A DNA stretch of 64,000 nt from Palaemon carinicauda. Taxonomy: Eukaryota > Arthropoda > Malacostraca > Decapoda > Palaemonidae. Location of the stretch: positions 28,764,282 through 28,828,281 of the forward strand of contig NC_090767.1 in the NCBI RefSeq assembly GCF_036898095.1, given 5' to 3'. Positions 21,746 through 30,138 of this stretch are shown in pieces; positions within the stretch are counted from its first letter, which is position 1; the number at the start of each line of letters is the position of its first letter. Below the pieces are notes generated by a model. The model searched no databases. It had not been told where the DNA came from and saw only the letters and a list, made by a program, of their open reading frames with translations. The translations under genes and the position numbers were made by a program.

Positions 21746-23765
21746 AGTTTCGAAAGGTGTAGAGTCTTCCTCCTACCCGAGAGTTCTCAATGATTCCCTG
21801 CGGATTTACCTCCTTGGCCTCGAAAAAGGGTCCTTCCGCTACTTCTGTTGCGAAAGTCCCTCTTGCACCAGAGCCTCTGGCGCGTTGGTAACCCTGGAAC
21901 GCACCCTGGGTTTCATAATTGGGGTTAAAGGCAGGGGAAGTAGCATAAGAGGTAGTTGCTACCTGGGCCTGAGGAACCAACACATATTGCTGTTGGGGTT
22001 GTCCTTTTGAAGTGGAGGGCGTTAACGGGATAGTCTGAACTAGTTGTTGCGACTGCCGGTTTTGGAAGGATTGGAGAGGTCTCAGCCTCTTCCTACCTTG
22101 AGATTGGTTGCTGGCAGGCTCGAACTTGCGTTTGAGGACTAGGCCCCACCGAACCTTGAGGCTCTGATTGACTCTGGCAGCCTCGCTGAGGACATTATTG
22201 ACGAGATCCTCCGGGAATAAGTCAGGGCCCCAGATTGGGGCTTTAATGAGCTTGTTAGGCTCATGTCTGATAGTGGCCTCAGACAGGACGTGTTTACGGC
22301 AACGACGTCTGGCCGCAAGGAAGTCGTAGGCATCAGACAGCAAGGTCTGAAGCAATGACTTTGTCAGGACCTTGAAAAGGGGTTCCTCTTCGTACATTAG
22401 AGAGTTCATGGATCTACTCAACCGGGCCCGAGCTTCAAACTCGAGACGTATCAAGGACTCAGGAAGCCTGGGAAGTCGTTCACTGAACTGTGTGGAAGCA
22501 CAGTCAGCGCTTAGCTTACCCGCTGTGAACGGGGCTGGGGCGTTAGTCCAGCACTCGTGGTCTCCCGGGAACAGGAGGGAAGTCGGGTCCATTTCCCGCA
22601 GTTGTGGTAACGGCTTGTCCTCGTTAATGGCTTGATGAGCGAGGTCCATCATCTTTGTGACACACGGAGTGGGGGTTTGCTCGTCTACCACGAACATCGT
22701 TTAGGAGCTTTTATGGGGTGTTAGCATAGTGTTAACACACTCCCATTCGTTTAGGGTCCGGACTCAGGTGGACTGAGACTGTTCCTTCGGGTAGATCACG
22801 GTCTCCTTAGGAACTTTATCCAATCGTACAAGAGCCTCCTCTGTTAGATGAGCAAAACCGGGGAAGGGGAACTGGAGACCCGGCGGGTAGAACTCAAAAT
22901 CTTCAATAGGCCGGGTGCCACATCCCTCGATGGTTAACATACCATCCTTGAAAGGGGAGTGCAAGGCCATTCTCCACGGGTTGCCTTTGACGAACTCCGG
23001 GAGCATAGAGGCATCTGGGATAACATGTTGTTGTTGCGGCAGTCCCAAACGCATGAGGCTCTCAACGAGACTCTCTTGGTTTTATACCCTCTCAGTGAGG
23101 GACGTCATCAGGGAACCAATTTGGTCCAATAACCGGCTCGAAAAGGCTTCCGGATCGAAGGAAGCCTCCGCGGTCTTAGTTTTGAGCCTGTCTTCGCTCT
23201 CGACCCATGAGAGGAAGAAGAAGCTACAACTGAGTCTTTGGGGACTCTGGCAGACAACGTTTTCACAGGTTTAGGGGATTTGGAAGACTTGCGGGTCTTC
23301 AATTAGGGGGTCCGTAGAGACTTAACCTTAGGGACAACAGGACGTGGCCTGATATCAGCTTCGTGCTTCCCTGAGAACCCCTGAAAAGAAGAATTAGCAG
23401 AAGAGGTATTAAAAGTCAGGCTAAGGAGAGTAATCTTAGCCTGGGACCCACCTGCCTCACCTACCTAGCTCTGGCTCGTCGAGAGCCATAGGTTCAATGT
23501 CGAAGTTGATAGCCGCAACGTCCTCCACAATCGCTTCTCCCATCACTTCGTGGTCCTCAGACAAGAGCAGAGCCTCGCTGATCTTCGTAATGATGGGGTC
23601 CGCCACATCCTTGGGGACCGCAGCCGAGTTCATAGCGTTAGGGTATATCAGGGCACACATTTCTTCGGACAAGAAGTAGGGTTTCTTCGCCTTGACGTTG
23701 CGGGCGAACCCGCCGACCCAGACCTTAAGGGTCGCCAAGGCAGAGGTCTTGGAAGGCTGAGAGCT
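21746..23765 (-). pseudogene. gag main exon of element 2 (broken, partly fused to pol)
   Basis: Starts after the intron acceptor at 23766 with ATLKVWVGGFARNVKAKKPYFLSEE (split here as ATLKVWVGGFARN and VKAKKPYFL), matching element 4. A stop after ELGR near 23457 and frameshifts follow. Recognisable blocks are LPEFVKGNPWRMALHSPF (near 23000), DFEFYPPGLQFPFPGFAHL, TEEALVRLDKVPKETVIYP (near 22800), and LLSDAYDFLAARRRCRKHV with ATIRHEPNKLIKAP (near 22300). A downstream indel puts the C-terminal Gag frame (22697) directly into the pol frame to 21540, so Gag and Pol are fused in this copy. The Gly/Arg-rich tail RARGSGARGTF near 21880 suggests RNA binding. Confidence 0.88.
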
Positions 23766-23940
23766 CTGAAAGAGAATAAACCGTTACTAATAACAAAGTG
23801 ACTTCGTCGAAGGAAGTGTAACAAACTTGTAGACCGAGATTAAATGTTTTAATTCGATCAGAGATTACAATGGAAATAACAAGGAAAATCCAGAGATTAA
23901 ATCCGAAGTAAATCTAGATAGTAACGACAGGGACACCTAC
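23766..23940 (-). other. Predicted intron in gag of element 2
   Basis: On the minus strand the donor is GATTCG|GTAGGT at 23940 and the acceptor is TTCTCTTTCAG|AGCTC at 23766. Length is 175 bp (not a multiple of 3). Removing it joins ...TADS to SSQPSK...ATLKVW in phase 0, aligning with element 4. Prediction only; no transcript data. Confidence 0.75.
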
Positions 23941-24111
23941 CGAATCTGCGGTAAGCGTGGAGACAAGCCCATAGCAGACCACGCAGTTGTCTGGATGCCA
24001 GACGATCAGATCATCCACCTGGACAGCGCAGTGAGCATGCGATCTGCAAACATCGTGGCCGCACGTTTGTTGAAGCACGGCCGCACAGGCTGTCATCTGA
24101 CAGCGAACCAC
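23941..24111 (-). pseudogene. gag N-terminal Cys/His exon of element 2
   Basis: Reads VVRCQMTACAAVLQQ, then CGHDVCRSHAHCAVQ, then WHPDNCVVCYGLVSTL. The conserved Cys and His residues (C, C, C, H, C, H, H, C, C, C) align with element 4 and, less closely, with element 3. It is preceded by TTATTATTACAG, a good acceptor, and its first codon is GTG, not ATG. An upstream start joined by splicing is therefore plausible, or the internal ATG is used. Confidence 0.75.
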
Positions 24112-25747
24112 CTGTAATAATAAAGATACATAAGTATCCCATAGTAGGTTAGTATCCCAAGGGGAACCCGGGTGCTCCGGGTACTAAACTTAAACCGGTA
24201 TAGAACCGGGATAAATACTAAGAATAACAATCCAAACCGGTATAGTAATCGGGGTGGAAAAAACTTAGCATAAGTAGTAATTAATGAAAGTGTTAAAACA
24301 AATCCGTAATTAGTTATGATCATTCAATAAGAGTATTGTCACAAAGGGGAGACATACTATCCCGTTGTTACCGGGGAAGTATAGAATAAAATTAAAATAA
24401 TAGTGACATGCTTATTCTGTTGGCTCCGGGGAGACAACTGAGGTGGACCCGGGGGTCACAACCAGCCTACCGGGGTAGAAGAGTCGAAAAGGGAGGGAGG
24501 GAGGAGCCAATGACTCCCCGCCAGCCACAAGGACCTTAACGAACAGAGACAATAAATATATAATAAAAACCAATAAATAAAAGCTCTAACGCGATTCCCC
24601 CACTAACAAATAGTCTACATAATAGTAGAGACCCAAGAGGGATACGGTACGTAACGAAGGGAATCACGCTGAATAATACCCAATACACAACCGAAATCCC
24701 CCCAGCCGACCGATGGCCAATCAGAGCGGCGGGGGGAAAAAAGGGCTACGACAAGGCATGTAAGCGAGCGTACTAGACTATAACCTCGACAGCTGTTCTC
24801 GGTTCAGACTAAGGGAAGGAGTCAGTAGGTATCCCGAGGGAGGGATGAGTAGGGGAGGGGGGAGGCTGGAGAACGAGAGGACTCGACCCATAAAGCAAAA
24901 CAGCTGACTCCAAAGTCTCTGAGAGACGTGAGGTATCCCTGGAGGGGGATAAGGGTATGGGGTGCCATACACCAATAGAGGGAGAGGGAGGAGCCAGCGA
25001 GAACTAGCCAATGGTGGCTCGAGGCGATCGCGTGGACAGAGGAAGGACAGGAGTACCAACCTGTCCAAACAGAACCACAAGATAACAAAACGGAATGATC
25101 ACATACGGATAATAAAAATAAAGTAAAATAATGTAAAATAATGTAACATGACGAACTAGGTTATAAGGCATGCACAAGCTAAATATAGGTAGTAAGAGAG
25201 GGACCCAGGGGGAATGGCAGGGAAAGAATGAATAAAAAAGCCGAGCCCTCTAGCGCGGGTAGGTACCGAGCTGGACAGGGTGGCCAACACAACTTCTAAA
25301 TCTGGTAGATGCCGATCGGTAGGATAAGAAAACTAGAATAAAAACTGCCAAGAGAGAGTCCCACTCGAACTAAAGGCATCAAATCTTAACCAGTTGGTAC
25401 TATGAAATAAAAACTTGAATAAAAAACACCATAACGCGGTAATAAAACCTTTCAGGTACGCGCCTCGAAGGGTAGCAAGCAAGCCAAACCTGAAGTTCAA
25501 AAGCTATGATACGTAACATAATATCAGAATAGCAAAGTGTTAATCGGTAAAATACTCCAGCGTAACAGGTTCAAAATGAATAATAATTAGTATAGAAGAC
25601 TAATTGCAAGGCGTTAAGAACGAGCGAAGGAGGTAGCAAGCCAACATGGCCACCGCGGATCGGGGCCATCGGAACTGAGAAAAAACGAAAACTCTAATAA
25701 AAGTAAAAATAAGGGCAATGCTACCTCCAAAAGCTCAAAACTCATAG
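24112..25747 (-). other. 5' leader/intron-like region of element 2
   Basis: About 1.6 kb between the leader ORF and the gag acceptor. It contains CCCGGGTGCTCCGGG-type inverted runs near 24160-24185 and no open frame with retroelement similarity. Short proline-rich frames near 24780-25090 are judged noncoding. It is probably 5' untranslated sequence, possibly an intron. Confidence 0.5.
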
Positions 25748-25790
25748 ATCTAGTACTTAACTTGGATGAGGAAACTTGGGAATCCGACAT
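25748..25790 (-). other. Conserved leader ORF of element 2
   Basis: ATG at 25790 reads MSDSQVSSSKLST. Elements 3 (28826) and 4 (43384) have the equivalent MS.PSASPSSGKLST and MASSSVSQETPSKLST. In all three the Ser-rich start is followed by AAG|TT(A/G)AGTAC, resembling a splice donor except for T at +1. AAG would join the gag acceptor in phase 0. Confidence 0.55.
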
Positions 25791-25868
25791 CTCGCACTAG
25801 AGCAGGAGAAAAACACCGAAATACACAGCCAAAAAAGCACAACAAACAGACGTGATGATGCTATGAAA

Positions 25869-26166
25869 AAGGAGTGACGTACAGTAGTTGGCGTGGGTTG
25901 AGATGGTGGTAGTAGCATTCAGTGGTGGGTGTTGAATGGCACCTCGCTGTAATGGGGATATTGAAGAGGAGATATCTAAATGGCGCGAGACCTCTGGTTG
26001 TGATTTATCATGCCCCAGTATTATACCGACACCTTATATAGGTGAGCGAGCTGGGTTCAACCCTGGAATTCCTATGCAACTTTTTTCTCTGGTAATTCAT
26101 AGCAGTTATATACCTTAGAAATGATGCAAAAGGAGCATTTCACGGAGCGGCACAGGTGGAGCCCAG
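25869..26166 (-). repeat. Element 2 inverted terminal repeat, 5' end of element
   Basis: Reverse complement partner of 18112-18438. Includes GGCGTGGGTTGAGATGGTGG, GGCGCGAGACCTCTGG, CACCTTATATAGGTG and ends GGCACAGGTGGAGCCCAG. It probably contains the promoter, since it lies just upstream of the leader ORF. TATATAGG at about 26035 is TATA-like but untested. Confidence 0.88.
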
Positions 26167-26169
26167 AAA

Positions 26170-26304
26170 TGTTGTTGTAATTATTTCATTTGCTGAATGA
26201 AATGTCTGTAATGACTTCAACGTCGTGACGTGTTACATGCCTCGTTCGTATGGTTGGTTGAGGTGTCAAGGGTCTTATTCTGATTGGGCAGGTGCAAGCC
26301 CCTG
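26170..26304 (+). other. Flank of element 2: end of old remnant, then unassigned
   Basis: The first 40 bp or so continue the RNase H remnant interrupted at 18108. After about 26210 I cannot align it with the retroelement and see no other feature. Confidence 0.5.
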
Positions 26305-26616
26305 CAGTTTAAAGGTCGCTCATGAATGGCAGAGGCAAGGGACAGTGACATTGCCCTAGCAATCGGGACAATGCCCTAGAGACTGACCATATATTATATA
26401 TGTTCAGCGCCCAAGCCTCCTCTCCATCCAAAATAGGACCAGGGAGGACCAGGCAGTGGCTGCTAATGACTCAGCAGATAGACCTTTAGGCTCCCCCAAA
26501 CCCCCCAACCTTAGCTCACAAAGATGGGTAGGTTGCAGACACCAATGGCACTAACATGTCTGAGCGGGACTCAAACCCCCGACTGGGAAACGCCAGACAG
26601 AGACGTTACCAATCAG
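26305..26616 (-). repeat. SINE-like repeat, fullest copy with tRNA-like head
   Basis: On the minus strand it begins CTAACTGATTGGTAACGTC (A-box-like), then GGGGGTTTGAGTCCCGCTC (B-box-like), then the body with TTGTGAGCTAAGGTTGG and TGGTCCTCCCTGGTCCTA, ending GCCATTCATGAGCGACCTTTAAAC. Length about 310 bp. This order (tRNA-like head, then unrelated body) is typical for tRNA-derived SINEs. Confidence 0.82.
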
Positions 26617-27148
26617 TTAGACAAAATATACATACTCTTTACACTTTGGGGTTAGACAAGATCTACATAATCTTTAGACTTTGGGGTTAGACGAGATATG
26701 CTTACCCTTTAGACTTTGGAGTTAGACAAGATCTACATAATCTTTAGACTTTGGGGTTAGACAAAATAGTCTTACCCTTTAGACTTTGGAGTTAGACAAG
26801 ATCTACATAATCTTTAGACTTTGGGGTTAGACAAGATATGCTTACCCTTTAGACTTTGGAGTTAGACAAGATCTACATAATCTTTAGACTTTGGGGTTAG
26901 ACAAGATATGCTTACCCTTTGGACTTTGGAGTTAGACAAGATCTACATAATATTTAGACATTGGGATTAGACAAAATATGTTTACTCCTTGAACTTTGTG
27001 GTTAGAAAAAAATACATACTCATTAGTGTTTGGTGTTAGACAAGATCTACATGCTCTTTAGACTTTAGAATTAGACAAGATATACATACTATTTAGACTT
27101 TGTGGTTAAACAAAATCAACATACCCTTTAGACTTTTGTGTTAGACAC
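26617..27148. repeat. 35-bp tandem repeat arranged as 70-bp dimers
   Basis: Units such as TTAGACAAGATCTACATAAT and TTAGACAAGATATGCTTACC, each followed by a CTTTAGACTTTGG-type block, alternate. The landmark GTTAGACAAGATCTACATAA recurs at 26651, 26721 and 26791, a 70-bp spacing. Later units diverge. No coding potential. Confidence 0.92.
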
Positions 27149-27164
27149 TCTCTAACGACAAAGT

Positions 27165-27265
27165 GGAGTGAGCAACGAGGAACCTGGTTATTGTTGTAGT
27201 TGTAAATATGAGTATTGAAAAATACTTTTGAATATTTTTTGGGGGAAATGAGTTTTCTAAATTGG

Positions 27266-27343
<78 letters not shown>
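27165..27343 (+). repeat. Dispersed repeat ending in (CT)n
   Basis: GTAAATATGAGTATTGAAAA through GGGGGAAATGAGTTTTC and AATTGGTATTC, followed by (CT)n at 27271-27343. The reverse complement, with at most a few mismatches over about 70 bp and the same adjoining (GA)n, lies at 45700-45830. AACGACAAAGT upstream is shared as well, with about 38 bp extra in this copy. Confidence 0.85.
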
Positions 27344-27345
<2 letters not shown>

Positions 27346-27495
27346 GAGTGGGGATACCTTAGCGTGTTGAAAGGGTTTGCGTATCGGCACGATCAGCAAA
27401 GCTGCACTGGAAGTAGCTACAATTACTAGGTTGGTTTGCGAATAGCAACTAGACAAAAATCTCCCACCATCACCAATCTGCTACAATTACTAGGT
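27344..27495 (-). repeat. Dispersed repeat homologous to 4110-4230
   Basis: On the minus strand: GGTGATGGTGGGAGATTTT, GCAAACCAACCTAGTAATTG, GCAGCTTTGCTGATCGTGCC. These blocks occur in the same order at 4120-4230. The word CTACAATTACTAGGT is duplicated at about 27416 and 27480. Confidence 0.6.
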
Positions 27496-28018
27496 ATTCT
27501 GAACCATCTGAAGGCAATTGCTTCACGATAGAGAAGGTAAAAACTTGACTTGAAATTCCTGTGTAATTTGTTGGAAAGAAAATTTAGTTTTGCTAAAGGT
27601 ATGACTTGGAAATGGGGCTAAATTTAGATGGAAACCTTTTTAATTTTTTTGTGAAAGTGATGTCTTAAAATAGGTTAATAAAATAACAAAAGGATATTTG
27701 TGAAGTTAAAAATTGATAATGTGTTAAGGCAGGAGCCTATTTCTAGTTCCCATTAGAAATTCCGGTTCACCAAGTAGGCCTACACACAAAAATTAGCAGA
27801 GATCTTTTTTCACTATGGAACTAAATATTAGATATTAAGAAATATTTTATATCAAGATATTTTAATTGTTCTTCTGTTGTTTTTAAATAAGAAAATAGTT
27901 TTATTTTCATTTTTTTTATAGGTTATGGACTGAAATGATTGACGGCTTTTGCTCTTCGTCAACTGAAGACCAAAGTCGTGTGAAACTCGAGGCTGACTTC
28001 ATCATATAAACCTATAGA

Positions 28019-28022
<4 letters not shown>
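27496..28022. other. AT-rich sequence, nothing recognised
   Basis: No gene, RNA or repeat copy recognised. Confidence 0.45.

Positions 28023-28077
<55 letters not shown>
28023..28077. repeat. (GA)n microsatellite
   Basis: About 55 bp of GA repeat. Confidence 0.95.
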
Positions 28078-28080
<3 letters not shown>

Positions 28081-28522
28081 ATTTTCTCTTGCCTTGATAC
28101 TCCGTTTCTCAATACTGCTCCGTTTCTCTTGCCTCAATACTCCCATTCTCCTCTCTTTGTCTTCTCGAGTCATTATAATACATTAATGTTTGGGACAGTT
28201 TTAATTGTTAACATATGTATTTTGGAGCCTCATTAGCCTTTTCTCTGTTTTAATTCAACTTGTCCGTTTCACATATGTAGTGTTTTTAATGACTTAACTA
28301 TTTCTTTGTTCCTATTTTTGTTTTTTAATACACATTTTGTCCCAGGTAAGACTACGGCAAATATAATATTACGTATTTAAGACTACAACAAATATTACGT
28401 ATTTAAGACTACAACAAATAACGACATAGTATTGCGTATATTGTAATTATGTTCTTTTAGACATCACTATAATATAGCATTTTGCAGTAGGCCTAATGTT
28501 AAATGTAGGTGATAATATATCG
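28078..28522. other. AT-rich flank of element 3
   Basis: Contains a short imperfect tandem of TACGTATTTAAGACTACAAC near 28370-28430. No gene seen. Confidence 0.5.
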
Positions 28523-28525
28523 TTT

Positions 28526-28758
28526 TTGGGCTCAAGCCATGGCGTCCTGATGGAAGGTTCCTTTTTGGTAGCTTCCTTGGGTATATAACTACTAAGATAT
28601 TCCCAGAGAATTTAACCACAGGTAACACTTCGGTGTGTAAGGGCGGAGAATAGCTGGGAGCCGTTCCACAGCTAATCTCGTCCGTGGCTACTTTTGGTAC
28701 TCGAGACGTAAACAAACGGGCGCCATTGCTAAATGACGTCACGTCCGTCCCCATCCTT
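28526..28758 (+). repeat. Element 3 left inverted terminal repeat
   Basis: GGGCTCAAGCCATGGCGTCC through GACGTCACGTCCGTCC. The reverse complement is found at 35940-36250 plus 43724-43760, with CCCAGCTATTCTCCGCCC and GTTTACGTCTCGAGTACC as landmarks. The right copy holds an extra 120 bp (36071-36190). Confidence 0.92.
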
Positions 28759-28825
28759 TGCATAGTAGCTCGCCTTATTTAGACGGATTTTCCCTGTGCT
28801 TACTTTATTGACTTGCATCTTCATC

Positions 28826-28900
28826 ATGTCGCTGCCTTCGGCCTCGCCTTCTTCTGGAAAGTTGAGTACAAGGTTCCAGTATTGTTTAGTTAAGCTCTGA
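28826..28900 (+). other. Conserved leader ORF of element 3
   Basis: ATG at 28826 reads MSLPSASPSSGKLSTRF and meets a TGA at about 28898-28900. Leaders with the same Ser-rich start and (S/G)KLST end occur in elements 2 and 4. AAG at 28859-28861 is followed by TTGAGTAC, donor-like but with T at +1. Joined there to the acceptor at 30138 it would enter gag in phase 0 (GAG GAG CAG ATG). Confidence 0.55.
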
Positions 28901-30138
28901 CCGTAAAGTAAATTTTACTTTTCGAGATATTTGATGTTTTGTGGCAGAGCTGTGCCTCAACCGGACCCGCCATTTTATGGCGTCGTTGTTGTTCTGCATG
29001 CCTTATTTAGTTAGCCTCAACAACGCTTCCGGCCTTATTTACTAATCGATACTATTAGTTTATTTAGTCTTCATAGCTAGGAACTTTTATATCGTGTTTT
29101 GACGCTTTTTTACCGGTCATCGATTGACCCCATACCAGTTGGCTACTATAGCCCCCAGGCCAGAGCGCCTATATCAGTGTTCATGCATGATATTTATCAG
29201 TGATCCTAGGCTTATTTATGAAGATAGTGGCATTATTTTACAATACTATTGACTGTGATGCAAGTGTTTTCGCCTTCAGGGACCATATAGGGGATAGGTT
29301 AGTTAGTGTGTCTTTCTAACCTAACCTACATGTAGGACCCCTATATGCTTCCTTCATCCCCCTGCCCTAGGGCATTCCCTCTGTGTAGCCTTGCTCCCCC
29401 TACCACGTAAGGGGATCAAGCTCTTATCAGAGTATTTTATCGCCTCTCTGTCCTCCCTAAGGGAATGATCCCCCTTAGGGTTGCGCCTGAGAGTGAGGAA
29501 CGGCTAGTCCTTCCTCTATTGCTAGGGCTAGGTCTACGACTTTCCTGCAATAGCGATATGTCTTCAATCCTTCCTAGTTCAGGACGTACATCCCTGCTCT
29601 AGGTTAGGTTTTGGAGGGGTTAAGGCGACTTGCACCCCCTTCTACTAGCTATCATCTGATATTGATAGCCCTACACTGCAACCAGATGGCTTGTTTACGT
29701 AAATGGATCAGTATCTTATTACTGTTCTATTGGTAATCATGCTGTCTTCTTGCATTTTACAGATTTCCAGCATGCTGCGTGTATCTTAGCGCGGCTGGTT
29801 GCCGGAAGCCGTTACCCTATGGGATCTTTTAGTCCCCTAATTTGGAACTGAGTGGCCTCAGTCCCAACCTTATATCCTTGACAATTCCCATAGAATTCTA
29901 TCTGCCCTATGGACTTCTACTGGAATTCTATCCTGTGCCTTCGGTCACCTCGGATTGTCCAAGGATGAAGGTTACGGTAACCAGCCGGGCGGGATGCACG
30001 GAGTATGTTCCTATCCTATCTCAACCCTTCCTCTGTGCATCACACCCTTTATCAAGTTAAAATTAATGATTAATATTAACTTAGTTTAAGAGCCATTCTT
30101 ATGACTCCCCCCATACTCATTTTCTCTTTCTTTCACAG
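28901..30138 (+). other. 5' leader/possible intron of element 3
   Basis: About 1.2 kb with no retroelement-like coding, ending in the polypyrimidine tract and acceptor TTTCTCTTTCTTTCACAG at 30121-30138. It includes a GGTTAG/CTAACC inverted pair near 29295-29325. Confidence 0.55.

Larger units (their letters stand above)
18109..26169 (-). mobile_element. Element 2: complete but inactive DIRS-like retrotransposon
   Basis: Minus-strand element with inverted terminal repeats (18112-18438 and 25869-26166), an ICR near its 3' end (18482-18572), and gag, RT, RNase H, methyltransferase-like and recombinase regions in order. Both ends carry AAA: ACAAG-AAAGGGATTTTGACG at the left and GAGCCCAGAAA-TGTTG at the right. 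Outside this AAA there is no target-site duplication, as known for DIRS integration. Stops (several of CAA-to-TAA or CGA-to-TGA type) and frameshifts disable it. It is related to element 4 and more distantly to element 3. Confidence 0.93.

Noticed and set aside
26250..26300. Free-standing tRNA gene near the SINE head
   Set aside because: The tRNA-like motifs are degenerate and are part of the SINE-like repeat; no full cloverleaf was found.
28490..28522. Target-site duplication for element 3 (TAGGCCTAATG at left, TAGGCCTTGTG at right)
   Set aside because: The similar words are not both adjacent to the element ends and are imperfect; DIRS-type integration is not expected to make duplications.
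29295..29330. Telomere-type (TTAGG/CCTAA) repeat in element 3 leader
   Set aside because: Only two or three imperfect units; too short to support a telomeric array.
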